This document shows, piece by piece, positions 46,936 to 58,839 of a stretch of DNA of 64,000 nt. The notes beneath the pieces were generated by a model. The model saw nothing but the letters and a program-made list of their open reading frames with translations, ran no database searches and was not told the origin of the DNA. The number at the start of each line of letters is the position of its first letter. Positions within the stretch are counted from its first letter, which is position 1. The stretch is from Lycorma delicatula (taxonomy: Eukaryota; Arthropoda; Insecta; Hemiptera; Fulgoridae), in the NCBI RefSeq assembly GCF_047948215.1, contig NC_134455.1, forward strand, positions 303,570,147-303,634,146, in the 5' to 3' direction. The position numbers were made by a program, and so were the translations under genes.

Positions 46936-47130
46936 TTTTTTGTCTTCAGTCATTTGACTGGTTTGATGCAGCTCTCCAAGATTCCCTATCTAGTGCTAGT
47001 TGTTTCATTTCAGTATACCCTCTACATCCTACATCCCTAACAATTTGTTTTACATATTCCAAATGTGGCCTGCCTACACAATTTTTCCCTTCTACCTGTC
47101 CTTCCAATAGAGTATAAATAATACTTTTAA
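46936..47130 (-). mobile_element. LINE 3'-end fragment, - strand
   Basis: On the - strand a frame reads VEGKNCVGRPHLEYVKQIVR, then DVGCRGYTEMKQLALDRESW and RAASNQSND. This is the usual C-terminus of arthropod endonuclease/reverse transcriptase LINEs (GRPxLEY.KQI..DVGC..Y.EMKRLA.DRESWRAA). Only this terminal piece is present. Confidence 0.85.
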
Positions 47131-48054
47131 TCAACCTGCTAGATATTTGATAAGATTTATTTTAACAAAACTCTGTTAACATTCTTCTTGTATAATTGGT
47201 TTTATAAATAATAAAATAATCATTTTATTATTCATAGTTTTTTTATTTATTTAATAAATAAGCAAAACATGATTTGAAAGTAAAATTCTACTTTTTAACT
47301 GAATCTTTAATGAAAATTATATTAATTTCAAACATACGTACATAAAATTACAAAATAATGGAAAAAATAATTTTTTCCAAACTTATTCTGAAGTGCTTCG
47401 ATGTCATTGTGGTTGATATTATTTACTTGTCTTATAAAAAATTTTTTTTTTACTTGCAAGGCACAATTATGCAGGTTATGATGACAACCAACTGTTTGCT
47501 ACAAGTGTTGCCAACATTATTAATCATAAAAAATTGATTTCAGACAAATAATTAGAAGTAACCTGAATTAGTTATTTTTTCTATCTTCATTTATACAAAA
47601 ATGCATCTGTAAGCATATTCTTTCTTTATCATAACTTATTCAATCTTTAACCTGAAATAATCTCGTTTATATAATTTTAAAGAGAACAAGATGGAGAATC
47701 TTTTACAATGATTGATACAAAAAGGGCATCATTAGGTGCATGCTCTTCTTGCATTCACCTCCTCAATTATTTATTTTGAAACATATATTCTGTCATCAGA
47801 CATCTTTCATTATATATTTTATAATACTATATATTTTATTTTAGATCTAAAATTTAAAAAACTCCAACAAACATACTTTATCATCGCCAGTGTAAACATT
47901 TTTTATTGAACTTTTTATTCACATAAACATCAAAATTTTGATCATTTGGCAGTAGCTGTGTCCAAGAATTGAAAAAATGTATGTTTAGCTTCATTTTAAA
48001 ACTACGAGCCAAAAATATGCAGAAGCATTGCTTTGTACATCAAATGGTGCATTC
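47131..48054. other. AT-rich stretch, nothing coding
   Basis: The right arm of a 25-bp imperfect inverted repeat whose left arm is near 46770 (gaggaggtggatgcaagaag) lies here near 47740-47763. Otherwise nothing was recognised. Confidence 0.45.
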
Positions 48055-48482
48055 ACAGCACCATATTGAGTGAGATATTTTGCTGATAAATAATACTGTT
48101 ATAATCAGCTATGATTTTTCTATGAATTTCATGGCAGCATGAAATTATGACAGGTGATTATATATTAGAGGTATCATATGATATTTCTAATTTGCTTGAA
48201 ACTAACCTGTTATACTATATAAAAAATTAATGAACTACATGGGAATGGATAATGAGGGCTTGATATAGGTAGAAAGGGATCCAGATACGACAGTAAATAT
48301 AAATACACCATACTAAATAATGTGTTATATATTATATAATTATATTTTGCAGAATATAATCTGCAAAATATTGCTTTGGATGGAGTAGTGCAGATATTTT
48401 GAATAACAGAAGGGCAATATTATATTCCCAGCATATAGTATGCATCCCATTGTCAGTGTAAATATATTAGTTGGACATATTC

Positions 48483-48537
48483 TATATATATATATTATAT
48501 ATATATATATAGTATAGTGCACTAAAGTATATATATT

Positions 48538-48591
<54 letters not shown>
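48483..48591. repeat. (TA)n microsatellite
   Basis: Two TA tracts, the second of about 50 bases, separated by agtatagtgcactaaag. Confidence 0.97.
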
Positions 48592-48592
<1 letters not shown>

Positions 48593-49441
48593 GAGCAGTT
48601 TGTGTCTACTTAGTTGTTAAACATAGTACAATTTGATTTTAACATTTTAGTAGTTTCCTTGGAGTGGTATCTGAAAATGAAATTTTTTATTCCAAGTATT
48701 TTATTTTAATAAAATGATAAAGGCATTATATGTTTTTTTTTTTAACTTTTGATTTAAATAATAAAATTTTAGTGAGTTATAAAAAAATTTAATTTTTATT
48801 CAAAATTTTACCATGACATGCACACACACACTTTTTATCAGCTAGGTTATCTTTTTTTTTTAGAAACATAAGCTTTGCTATTGTCTTAAAAAAGGTAAAT
48901 TGTTTAATGTGTCATTTCCCTTGTCATCACATATTTTGTCTTAATAGTAGTTTAGTTCAATCATCACTTTTATTTTTAACAGAAACCTAAATGTTCTCAT
49001 CTTAATTATAAGGAATGGTCATGGTCAGGAGTGGTTGTTTTCAAGTAAGATTTTGGTAACTTATGTGTAAATGCAAAGTGATAGATTAAAAGCTTTAGCA
49101 GATTTAAAGTAAATAATATCATCTTTTTCTTCATAAAAACTTATGCTAATAAAGGAAGAAAAAAAATCATTAACCAAAACATACAAAAGAAAAGAAATTT
49201 ATCTCACAGTCTTCAAAAATAATGAAAAATGAATACAAATTGAGAGTCACCAAACATGATGAGCCATAGTAATGATAATTATTTGTTTAATGATTTCTAT
49301 AAGAAGTACAGGCAGGAGTAGTTTGGAAAACAAAGGGGAAAAAATTGATTCTGTAATTTGTCAGACAAATGGCATGTTTATCCTTTGGAATAACACATTT
49401 TTATTTCATGTTACACTACAGTTTTTGAAGGATAATAAATT
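48592..49441. other. AT-rich stretch, nothing recognised
   Basis: No coding or transposon signal. The open frame at 49272-49559 overlaps a non-coding repeat unit and is not a gene. Confidence 0.5.
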
Positions 49442-49712
49442 TAATCTACAAAATATGCTGTGTGATGGAGTACAGCAGATATTTGGAATAGCAATATTCT
49501 ATTCCCAGCATATAGGATGCATCACATTCAGTGTAAATCTATTAGTTATAGTGCACTGATGCCTTTGAAGTGAAGTGGGATGGCTCACTTATTGTTGCCT
49601 CCTATTTTGTTATACAATCAAGTTTTTTCTCATGATATTTATTTTTACCTTGTAAATCATTTTCTTTGAAGAATTGTGCAATGTTTCTAATGATTAATCA
49701 TATACTATAAGA

Positions 49713-50715
49713 TGGATTCAAAAAGTCCTTTAAACTTAAGGCTTACTAAAGTGCTTCAAAAATAACATTTTAAAATATTTATTTATAAATCTTTAACTAA
49801 AACAACTTGCATACATATACCTTTAATTTTCAACATAGTTGCTACCATTGTCCAAGCACTCAGTGTAGGAACAGAGTTTTATACCGTCGCATTACAGACG
49901 CCCTTTGAACCACATCATGACTTTGTTTTTATCTCATCATCATCATTAAAATTTTTCCTAGCTAGATGTTTCTTTAAGTGAAGAAGCAAGTTAACATCAC
50001 AAGATGCATAAGTTGGATGATCCAAAACATCCCATTTCCAATTGTCAAGCAGGGTGAAGTGATTTATCAATGAGTTGAACAATGCATGCATAAGCTATGA
50101 TCAGCAGGAGGCTGATCATAAAAGGAGACAAAAGGAGTTTGTCTTGAATAGTCTATTAAAGACTGAGTGTCTCACAATATGCATTGTAATAGATATTTTG
50201 TGACTTGAAGAACACTAACCCTGTCTCTTAAAACTGAAGCCATCATTTTCTTTGGTTGAGTGAATGTTTCAAATTTTTTTGATTTTGGGAGAATGTTTGT
50301 ATTACCATGGCAGTGATTGTTGTTTCAATTCAGAAATATGGTTATTCAGGTTTTATATCAAACCAATGATTTAACAATTCAAACCAATGTATTCATTCAA
50401 TTCACGTTATGCAGTTCCTCTGTGAAACTTATGAGAAATCTGAGTGTGGAACCGAACAGTTTTTTCTTGTGTTCATTGGTTAATATGTTGGACACTATGT
50501 GCACACATTTTTTTACAGCTTGGTTCTTTTCTTCAAAACTTCATGAACCATAAGCTTAGACACTTTAGTAATTAATTCATTCAATTTTTTTTATTTTTAA
50601 ACATGATCTGTACAATGCTGCTATCTTCAGTTTTGTAAAAACTGTTTGATCATTGAAGATCAAATTCAGCGTACTGCTCCTTTGTTTATCATGAATATCA
50701 GCTCTTCCTTTCAAT
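49713..50715 (-). mobile_element. Mariner relic, - strand
   Basis: Read leftwards, GRADIHDKQRSSTLN (near 50660-50710) matches the mariner linker G-R-x-x-x-H-D-E-x-R-S-G-R-P. SELKQQSLPW then HSPKIKK (about 50240-50330) matches ETKQQS.QW..SP.PKK. Near 49940-50045 is WDVLDHPTYAS and LLLHLKKHLA, the third catalytic block with its Asp region destroyed. The left end gattcaaaaagtcctttaaa resembles mariner termini. It has many stops. It ends next to a copy of repeat unit X at 50721. Confidence 0.75.
50096..50120. repeat. Perfect inverted repeat, 10-bp arms, 5-nt loop
   Basis: tatgatcagc (50096-50105) pairs with 50111-50120 over the loop aggag, inside the mariner relic. Confidence 0.85.
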
Positions 50716-50862
50716 AATTAACAGCACCAAATTGAGATATTTTGTTGATAAATAATACTGTTATAATCTACTATGATTTTTCTATGATTTCATAGCACCA
50801 TGAAATTATGACAGGTGATTATATACTAGAGGTATCATATCATATTTCTAATTTGCTTGAAA

Positions 50863-52210
50863 GTATCATATTTAAATCTCATGTGAAAGTACTTGAAGAT
50901 GTTTTTACATGGATTTATTTATGCATTTAATGAAGCTCAAAAAAACCTCCTTCTCATGATTATTCATATCTTTCTGCTAAAACTTTCATTTTATCTGTAT
51001 AAATTATAATTATAAAGTAGTATAACAATATTCTATATTAAAAATTGTCCTCGTCAATTGTACAATTTAAAGAAAATACATAATTTAAGTTTTTCAATTA
51101 AAGTTTTTATTATTTTCAACTTTCTGTTGAAAATAATAACAGTTTAAAATTCAGTCTGAAGAGAATTATACAAATTTATTTGAATTGAAAGGAGGGGACA
51201 TAGTTCTGATCTATGCTCTACTACGATAATTCTGAATCCATCCCTTCTGTTGATCTATGTTTCTTAATGTTATTGTAGTTAATGATATTGGAATATCACT
51301 GATAGGAATTAGTTAGGGTTACCAGAAATAATGTATTAGCAAATCTGAAAATTAATAATGGAAATGTAAGAGTATCTGATTTTGAAAATTTACACTTCCT
51401 TATTTAACCTATACAAAATTTTTATGAAACACTTAAAATTCAGCAACAGTTAAATAGAACTTACTGATCCAGTAAGATATGAATTGCTGTTTTATTTTTC
51501 ACTCACAATAATAGTGTATTCATTTTACTTAACTATAGTCTTCTATTACCACTTTTATTCTGCTGTCATTAAATATAAATTCATTTAAGGCAAAAATATC
51601 ATAATTTGAACTTGTTATAAAATTTTCAAAATGCTGGATTACAGCATTTAATTACTTTTATAAAATATTCCATTTATGCAAGCTATAAAATTGTAATTTT
51701 TCAAGTTTATTGATGTTAAATTATGCTGTGGTGATAAATAATACTTGACGTTCATCTTAAACTGCAAGTTTCCAAACACAAGTCTTATCTAAATCAGCTG
51801 TTTCAAGAAGTTTTTAATTGTATATCTTTTGTTATATTAGCATACATTTTATCTTTTACAACTTTCCATGATGAAAAATTGCTAGATGGTAATCTCTTCA
51901 TGCCCTCTGATATAACATATTCTTAAATTTTCTTTTCTTTTTGTAAAAATAATATGGTGATCTATGCAGATGTAGTTAGTTGGCATTTGTTAGTTACTCT
52001 TTATAAAGAAGAGATATATTAATTTGGCAATTAAAAGAATTAACATCATTTTTACACACTGAAAGTTATAAATGCAGTTTCAGTATTATTTATGAAATTA
52101 TTATATTTATTTAAAAGTATTTAAACAATTTTTCTTTTATTTATACAGTTTATTATTTTTGATCAACATTATTTGTTGGAATTGTGTCCTACTCATCTGC
52201 ATTTATAATT
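50863..52210. other. AT-rich stretch with one hairpin
   Basis: A 14-bp perfect hairpin at 51107-51139 (ttattattttcaac, loop tttct). Nothing else was recognised. Confidence 0.5.
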
Positions 52211-52303
52211 AAATAAGATTAGTTAATCTTATTTCATTATATGAAATGCATGCAAGTTTTGCATACCAGAGGCCCTAGTTAGGGCCTCTGGTATGCAAAA
52301 CTT
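52211..52303. repeat. Twin perfect palindromes, both centred on GT
   Basis: Palindrome 1: 11-bp arms at 52211-52221 and 52224-52234 around gt (arm aaataagatta). Palindrome 2: 24-bp arms at 52254-52277 and 52280-52303, also around gt; its arm contains accagaggcccta, G+C-rich for this region. There are no mismatches in either. Confidence 0.95.
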
Positions 52304-53390
52304 ACAATAAAATGATTATTTTTTATTTTACCATAAAAAAGATATTTATATTTATTTTCAGTTTATTATATGTTTATAAATCAGTACGTTGAATGTAAAT
52401 ATGTTTAAAAAAAATGGAATGAAATTAAAGTGGTTGAGACAACAGTTTAATAAAAATGTAGCATGTTTTTAAAACAAAGTTCTTTTATAATTAATTTTAA
52501 CTCATTTTAGTAAGAAAAAAACAGACTTAATTCTTCATTCGTACTGTATACACTACTGAATGAGTTTTGTTCCAATTAGAAGGTATACAAAGGAGGACGC
52601 TATCTGGACAATTTTATCCCTATTTAGCCAAATCACAACTTCATATTGAACTCGCAATACTACAAATGTCAAATTATAAATCATCTTCATGAAATTATGT
52701 ATCTAACTAAAAACCAATGTTTAGTACTAAATTTTGACTGTAAAACTTCTTATTAGCCTTGAACATTTTATAGTTAAGCTAAAAATTATAAACAGATTTT
52801 ATTTATTTACTATTATTTCATGTTATGTAATACTTTACCTTTCATGAAATAAATTAGTTTAAATCTTTTATTTACATTGTTAATCTCTGCTGGAAGGTGG
52901 TAGCGTTTGCTTTTTAAAGCTAAAAATTAACATTTTAAATAATTGTAACTGGTTAGTTAGCTTGTAATTACTAAAATAAAAAAATGAATTCATTAGGAAA
53001 ATTTTGTTGTGAACAGACAGGCATCACAAAGAAATTACATTTTAAATCTAAATATTTATTTATATTCTTATAACATTTTTTACATGCTTTTAAAGTAAAC
53101 AAAGTTCTTTTATAATTAACTTTTGATTCATTTTATTAAGAAAAAAGGCTGATTTAACTCTTTATTTGTAATATACACACTATTGAATGATTGTTGTTCC
53201 AAATTAGAAGGTACCCAAAGGAGGACACGACTAGACCGTTTCATCTCCACCCGATTCCAGATGGTTTACCTAGTGATTTTAACAGGGCTTTTTAAAATTT
53301 GATTACATTTTTTAAATTTATAATTAAAAATTTGGACGAAATGATTCCGGAACCGATTTAAACTTTCTCCATACTTAAAATCTCAATTAA
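52304..53390. repeat. AT-rich stretch containing a 140-bp direct duplication
   Basis: 52473-52612 and 53098-53237 share aacaaagttcttttataatt, ttattaagaaaaaa / tagtaagaaaaaa, cactactgaatga / cactattgaatga and ttagaaggta-acaaaggaggac with moderate divergence. The second copy leads into the LINE that follows, so the repeat may belong to that element's 5' region or to its insertion site. Confidence 0.7.
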
Positions 53391-55484
53391 GAAAATCGGT
53401 TTGCGCCTCCACGTTGGTTCGTCTGGATAACCAGTTAGAAACGTGGAGATTTCTACTGGTGAAGTAAATCAGAATCACCTCTCTGGATCACATCCAGAGT
53501 TGTAACTCGGGAATTTATTCCCACCCAAGGCTGACTTGCCTTTGAAAGTCAAATATGGAAAGTCTTTTAAGAAAAAATCCACCGTCTGGTAAATACCAGA
53601 GAAGGCTGCACTCGGATCCGGTGGGCAGCTGCTTAAAAGATAACAATGAATTGGAGCGTTTGGAAACATCCAAAAACAACACCACTTCAAAATTGAGGAT
53701 AAAACACAAGCAAATAAACTACATTGCCACTCACAACATTAATTCTCTAACTCAACCCGGCAAACTAAAAACTCTAACAGACATAATGGACAAACAAAAA
53801 ATCCTAATCGCAGGACTTCAAGAAATGAGAAACACCGATTGAGAGCCGTTTGAATCTCAGGGTTACAGAATTTACAAAGGAATCCCCAGGAAACGTGTGA
53901 TGAAGAATTGCCCACAGTTCAGAACAGGATTTGCAATCAAATCTTAAAATAATTGACAGTCGTAGAATTTAAATCTTACTCCCCCAGGATTTCAACCTTA
54001 ACCCTAAAATCAGCCAATAAATTCTACACCATAATAAATGTCCATGCTTCCACCAATGACAAAAACAATCTTAAAAAAGATAGAGAAGAGATGGACAAAT
54101 TCTGGGAACTTCTTGACCAAACTGCAAACAACATAAATAAGACCCACACCAAGATTTTAATAGGGGACTTTAATGCCCCTTGGTAAAGAACTAAGATATC
54201 GTGATATTCAGAAAATGGCCTGCCCAGAAGAAAACTAACAAGAACGGCCAAAGACTTCTCGAATTTTGCAGAAACCATAATATGACCTCAAAATCCACCT
54301 ACTTTATGAGAAAACGAAACAAATTGAAGACTTGAAAACACCCAGATTGGAAAAAAGGGGAATGGCAACTCGATCATGTTTGCATGGACCGGAATTATCA
54401 CAAGAAGATTTATAATGTAAAAGTCTTGAGAGGAACAGATACTGGATCGGACCATTACTTAATTAAAGTTAAAATAAAATTCACCCCGTATAAAAAAAAA
54501 AATCCCAACCTAAAAACAAAAGAGCTTATGATCCACATAAATTAATAAACAATGCCATCTTTGAAGAAACAACAAAAAAAATCAAATTAACTAATAATTT
54601 AAAAGAACTGACATCCCAACTGAAAGTAATAGCTGAAGAACTAGCCCCTATAAACCCATGAAAAAAACACCAATGGTGGAATGAAGAATGTGACAAAGCA
54701 TTCAAAGACCGACACCGGGCTTGGATCAACCACCAAATCCAGAAAACTGAAGAATCTAACCATGAATTCACCAAACAAAGGAAAATAACTCAGAAAATTA
54801 TAAGAGGAACCAAACGACAAGCCCAAAAAAACTTGATTCAGCAAATAGAAGAAAGTTCCAAGAAAACTAACTCCCGAGACTATTATAAAATTTTTGGTCA
54901 GGCTCTTCAAAGATATGTACCACCCACCCTTATGCTGAGAGGAAAAAAAGGAAATATGGCCCACACCAATAACGAAAATGCTGAAATTTTGGCAGAAACC
55001 TTCAATAGACTCCTCAACTGTGACGACTCCCCAGAGCTTTTTGAGATTGACACTGAAACTCCAGTTAAAACTTCACCAGTAAATATCAACCCGCCAACAA
55101 TTCAAGAAGTTCTCGCAGCCTTAAATGAAATAAAAAACTACAAAGCAAGCGGAGAAGACCTGCTTTTCGCAGAACTCTGGAAACACTCATCAGTTTATTG
55201 AGTCAAAACTTACCTACATCTATGCCTCATGAAAATATGGAACGAAGAAAAACTTCCAGAACACTGGACCACAGCCCTCATTTATCCATTACATAAAAAA
55301 GGGGATAAAACTAATCCGGAAAACTACAGAGGCATATCTCTCTCTCCTGGATTGCACATATAAAATCCTGTCGAGAATCATATACAACCGATGCAAAGAC
55401 CAACTTGAACTGGAACTTGGGGAATACCAAGGGGGATTTAGGCCATGGAGAGGTTGCCCGGAGCAAATAATATCCCTAAAACTT

Positions 55485-56078
55485 ATGATGGACTTATATA
55501 AAAGACGGAAAAAACAACTAATAATCACCTTCGTTGACTTTAAAAGGGCCTATGATTCTATACACCGACCATCCATGCTGAATATTCTGAGAAACCTGGG
55601 CCTTCACCCTAAACTCGTAAACATGATAAAATTAACTTTAACCAATACCCAGTCCAGAGTGAAATTCAGAGGTGAATTCTCTCAACCCTTCTACATAAAA
55701 ACTGGATTGAGGCAAGGAGATGGCCTCTCACCACTCCTTTTTAACTGCGCCCTCGAATTTGTCATGAGAAAATGGTATGAAATAAATCCCAAAAATATAA
55801 AAATGGGTACTAAGAAAAACTCCATCACACTAAATTGCCTAGGATTTGCAGATGACCTCGCTCTTTTAGCAAATAATATTCAAGAAGCCAAAACACAAAT
55901 CATGAGCCTTCAAAACCTAGCACAAAAGATAGGGCTTCATATCTCTTTCGAAAAAACTGAACTAATGGCCATAGATCCTCTGGTAATAGAGCACATTACG
56001 GTAAACAATCAGAAAATTAAAATAGTAAAACAATTTAAATATCTAGGGGAAATAATAACTTATAATTTAAATGAATAA
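55485..56078 (+). pseudogene. LINE reverse transcriptase palm domain (open stretch)
   Basis: 197 codons open. Motif A is FVDFKRAYDS with its catalytic Asp, motif B LRQGDGLSPLLFN, motif C GFADDLAL with both catalytic Asp, then the thumb FKYLGEIITY. The stretch is bounded upstream by stops within the fingers (a stop after SSVY at 55201) and downstream by TAA at 56076. In the same frame the following 127 codons (56079-56462) continue WQNRTNKMIKSQK... so the stop is a point mutation. Confidence 0.9.
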
Positions 56079-56782
56079 GTGACATGGCAAAACAGGACAA
56101 ATAAAATGATTAAATCCCAAAAATTAACTTGGTCAACATATAACAAAAAATGCCTTTCTGCTAAAACAAAACTTAAACATTATAAAACTGTAGTACAGCC
56201 AGAAGTCACCTACGGAAGCGAGACCCTTTTCAAAATCACTCAGAAAAACCGAATTGAAAAAATTCTGAAAATAGAGAGGAGAATTGTCAGAACGTGTATC
56301 AATAAAAACCACCAAAAAGAAGGCCAATGGTGGATTGTGCCAAATGAGGTGGTGTATCGAGAAATAGAGCCTGTTACTGATACTATGCAAAAAAAAAAGA
56401 ATCTCTTTCTTTGGTTATCTCATAAGGACACCGGAAACAAGACTGTCAAGAAATATCATTGAAAAGCTCTGGTTCCAAAAGCTAGAAGTAGGATGGATCA
56501 AAGAAATTAGAGAAGATATGAAATAATTGGGAATTTCCCTGACTGACCTACAGAATAAAACTGGAAAAATTACGAAGGTAAAAGACAAAAGCATTAGATT
56601 TAAACAAAAGACAGACAAACGACAAAATACAACGAAGAGGGTGTTTACGGATGAAGAAAAGAAAGCAAGATCTGAACGGATGAAGAAATATTGGGCAGCT
56701 CGGAAGAGTAAAATAACACGCTTTTCTCAGAAAAGATCCAACTAAAATTGACTTAAGTGGTCCCATGTTGGCCGTAAAAGCA

Positions 56783-56803
56783 TAATAATAATAATAATAA
56801 TAA
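56783..56803 (+). repeat. (TAA)n tail of the LINE
   Basis: About seven TAA/ATA units follow gtggtcccatgttggccgta, marking the 3' end of the element. Such tails are known for some LINE groups, such as the Drosophila I factor. Confidence 0.9.
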
Positions 56804-58060
56804 TTAAAAATTCATCTTATAGAAAAATTTGTATTAACATAAACTTTATAAAGCCTTTATATTTTTTCAAATGTTATTCTGTTAACTACAAAACGTTTGA
56901 CCATTAATGTTAATTTATTAAATCATCAACAAATGTTTTTACATTAAGATAAACTAGCTTTTGCTTTCTATCTATTAAAATGGATCAAAATGTTTTTATG
57001 AAATGAGCCAAATATTAGTGATTGTATGTCAAGTTATAGAATTACAATTTAAGTTTTATTAAAAAAATATAAAATTATGCTTTAATTTCCTGACTACACA
57101 TATACATATTATTTTATTAAACCTTTTTACTATAATTTATTTTTAAAAGTTAAATATATTATGTAAATACTTAGCTTGTAACATAAATATTGACAAAATT
57201 TCATTAAGATATACAACTCTCTTGCGAATATTTGTATAAAATTTATTCAAACATTTTATCTATGTATTCTATACTTGCAATGTGTGTATTTTAGTCATGA
57301 TGAATGATTTACAATTTTATTACACTATATAACATAAGGCAAAACACAAGACATAGCTTTGTTAAAAATGTTTACATATAATTTAGATTAGTTAACAACG
57401 TTGACGTCAAGAGAATATAATTCATCTAAAAGTAAGAAAAAACTTTTCATTTTAATAGGTAACATGACACTACTTTTGCCTTTTTAACTTATTAATGCCC
57501 ACTTCGGTATTCTTAATAGCTATTGTTAGTTAATTCTAAGTGTTTGTTAAATAAGCAAGAGCTTTAGACTTTATATATTTCATTTATAAATATATCCAGC
57601 TAATTCAGTTAATCTTGGTTAGGATATGAACCAACAGCCTACATCTTCATTTGCCCTTCCATAATTTTTCATCAAAAACCTTTTCATTTTCATATTATTC
57701 CAACCATAATTAATGTCTTTAAACACTTTAACTAGCCTTTTTCCTATGTTTACCTATGAGGCACTTTTACTTTCAACTTGAAGCAATTTGAACTTTTACT
57801 TACTCTGTTCTGTTCATTAACCATATTTATGTTAATATTAAGACAACTATTCTGATGTATCATACTCACTTCAGATGTTAAATATTGAGAAAATTTGTTG
57901 CAATATAATTTTTATTTTCAATTACTTTACCTGTTTTTTCTGTGTATAAATATAAAATAAAAGTAGCTACTTTGAATTATATCACCTTAGACTGTTACAT
58001 AATATTAACATACATCATCTCCTTTCAGGTCATTAATATTTTTTGTTTTTCTTTATTCTT
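56804..58060. other. AT-rich stretch, nothing recognised
   Basis: No coding or repeat signal was seen between the LINE tail and the nested mariner/SINE region. Confidence 0.5.
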
Positions 58061-58099
58061 TGGAATAAGAAGTTGCAGGGGACTAGGTTGGGCAAGTAT

Positions 58100-58839
58100 A
58101 CCCACCGGGTTGGTCTAGTGTTGAACGCGTCTTCCCAAATCAGCTGATTTGGAAGCTTCATTTTATTTAGAAATTAGTGTTATGTTTGTGTTTCCCTGTG
58201 TGAAGCTCCCATGTTCTTTCAGATGAAATACTTATTCCATTAGTAACAAAGTTTAAACATCTCCCACATTTTCTTTTGATCAACTTGGATGGGAAGAATT
58301 TGTCTGAGCAAAGCATAAATTTAAACAAAAATTGATTATCAATAATATTAAACCCAAAAAATTTGGTAGGTAACTTATAAATGAAAAATCACATCATATT
58401 TTCAATAGAATAACAAACTTCTTAAGACCATTATTCTAAGGTTCAAAGTTAAAAATTTATAAATTCATCAATAAAGTCTTTATCTTACAAAGCCTAATCA
58501 ATGTTAAAAATATTCAAAACTTGAACTAAACTTGCAGCCAAATTATGAATTCACAAAGAAGGATAATTTGAAAGTAGATTGTGTTACAATTAGATAAGTA
58601 GGTTGATAAAAAGACGAGAGTTCCAGCGTTCAAGTCCTAGTAAATCCAGTTACATGGATTTGAATGCTAGATCATGGATACTGGTGTTCTTTGGTGGTTG
58701 GGTTTCAATTAACCACACATCTCAGGATTGGTCGAACTGAGAATGTACAAGACTACACTTCATTTACACTCATACATATCATCCTCTGAAGTATTATCTA
58801 AACGGTAGTTACCAGAGGCTAAACAGGAAAAAGAAAAAA
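58100..58839 (+). mobile_element. tRNA-derived SINE with 15-bp target duplication, itself interrupted
   Basis: The head ccgggttggtctagtgttga (box A) through aaatcagctgatttggaag ends at about 58154. The body resumes at about 58608 with cgagagttccagcgttcaag (box B) and runs to the ggctaaacaggaaaaag end. aggttgggcaagtat stands on both sides (58085-58099 and 58840-58854) as the target duplication. The intervening 450 bases (58155-58607) are absent from the other copies. Confidence 0.88.
58155..58607. mobile_element. Unidentified insertion inside the SINE
   Basis: About 450 AT-rich, non-coding bases separate the box A and box B parts of the SINE. No clear terminal repeats or flanking duplication were found. 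It could be a short non-autonomous element. Confidence 0.5.

Larger units (their letters stand above)
48055..50862. repeat. Two dispersed repeat units, each present twice
   Basis: Unit X lies at 48055-48202 and 50721-50862 (acagcacca...tgataaataatactgttata...atgaaattatgacaggtgat). Unit Y lies at 48358-48523 and 49442-49560 (taatctgcaaaatat...gatggagta...tattcccagcatata...tagtgcact). The first Y copy is expanded by TA repeats. X and Y come in order X-Y, then Y-X. Confidence 0.85.
53391..56803 (+). mobile_element. Near-complete LINE with (TAA)n tail, + strand
   Basis: From 53555: an APE-type endonuclease (NYIATHNINSLTQPGKLKTL, then LIAGLQEMRNTD; later INVHASTNDKNNLK and ILIGDFNAPW at about 54167-54186; a degenerate DHYLIKVKIKF near 54450). 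Next come WWNEECDKAF (54675-54705) and a linker. The reverse transcriptase has NPENYRGISLS (about 55315), FVDFKRAYDSIHRPSMLNIL, TGLRQGDGLSPLLFNCALEF, LGFADDLALLANN and FKYLGEIITY. The C-terminal segment runs to RVFTDEEKKARSERMKKYWA with a stop at 56743-56745. A short 3' UTR ends in ataataataataataataat. The family is probably RTE- or I-like; the clade is not settled. Several stops and frameshifts make it inactive. The 5' end is uncertain. Confidence 0.9.

Noticed and set aside
48483..48591. TA tracts as a replication origin or matrix-attachment site
   Set aside because: No specific supporting motif; a simple microsatellite is sufficient.
53475..55528. Several open frames on the - strand opposite the LINE
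   Set aside because: They are shadows of the + strand endonuclease/reverse transcriptase; no independent motif.
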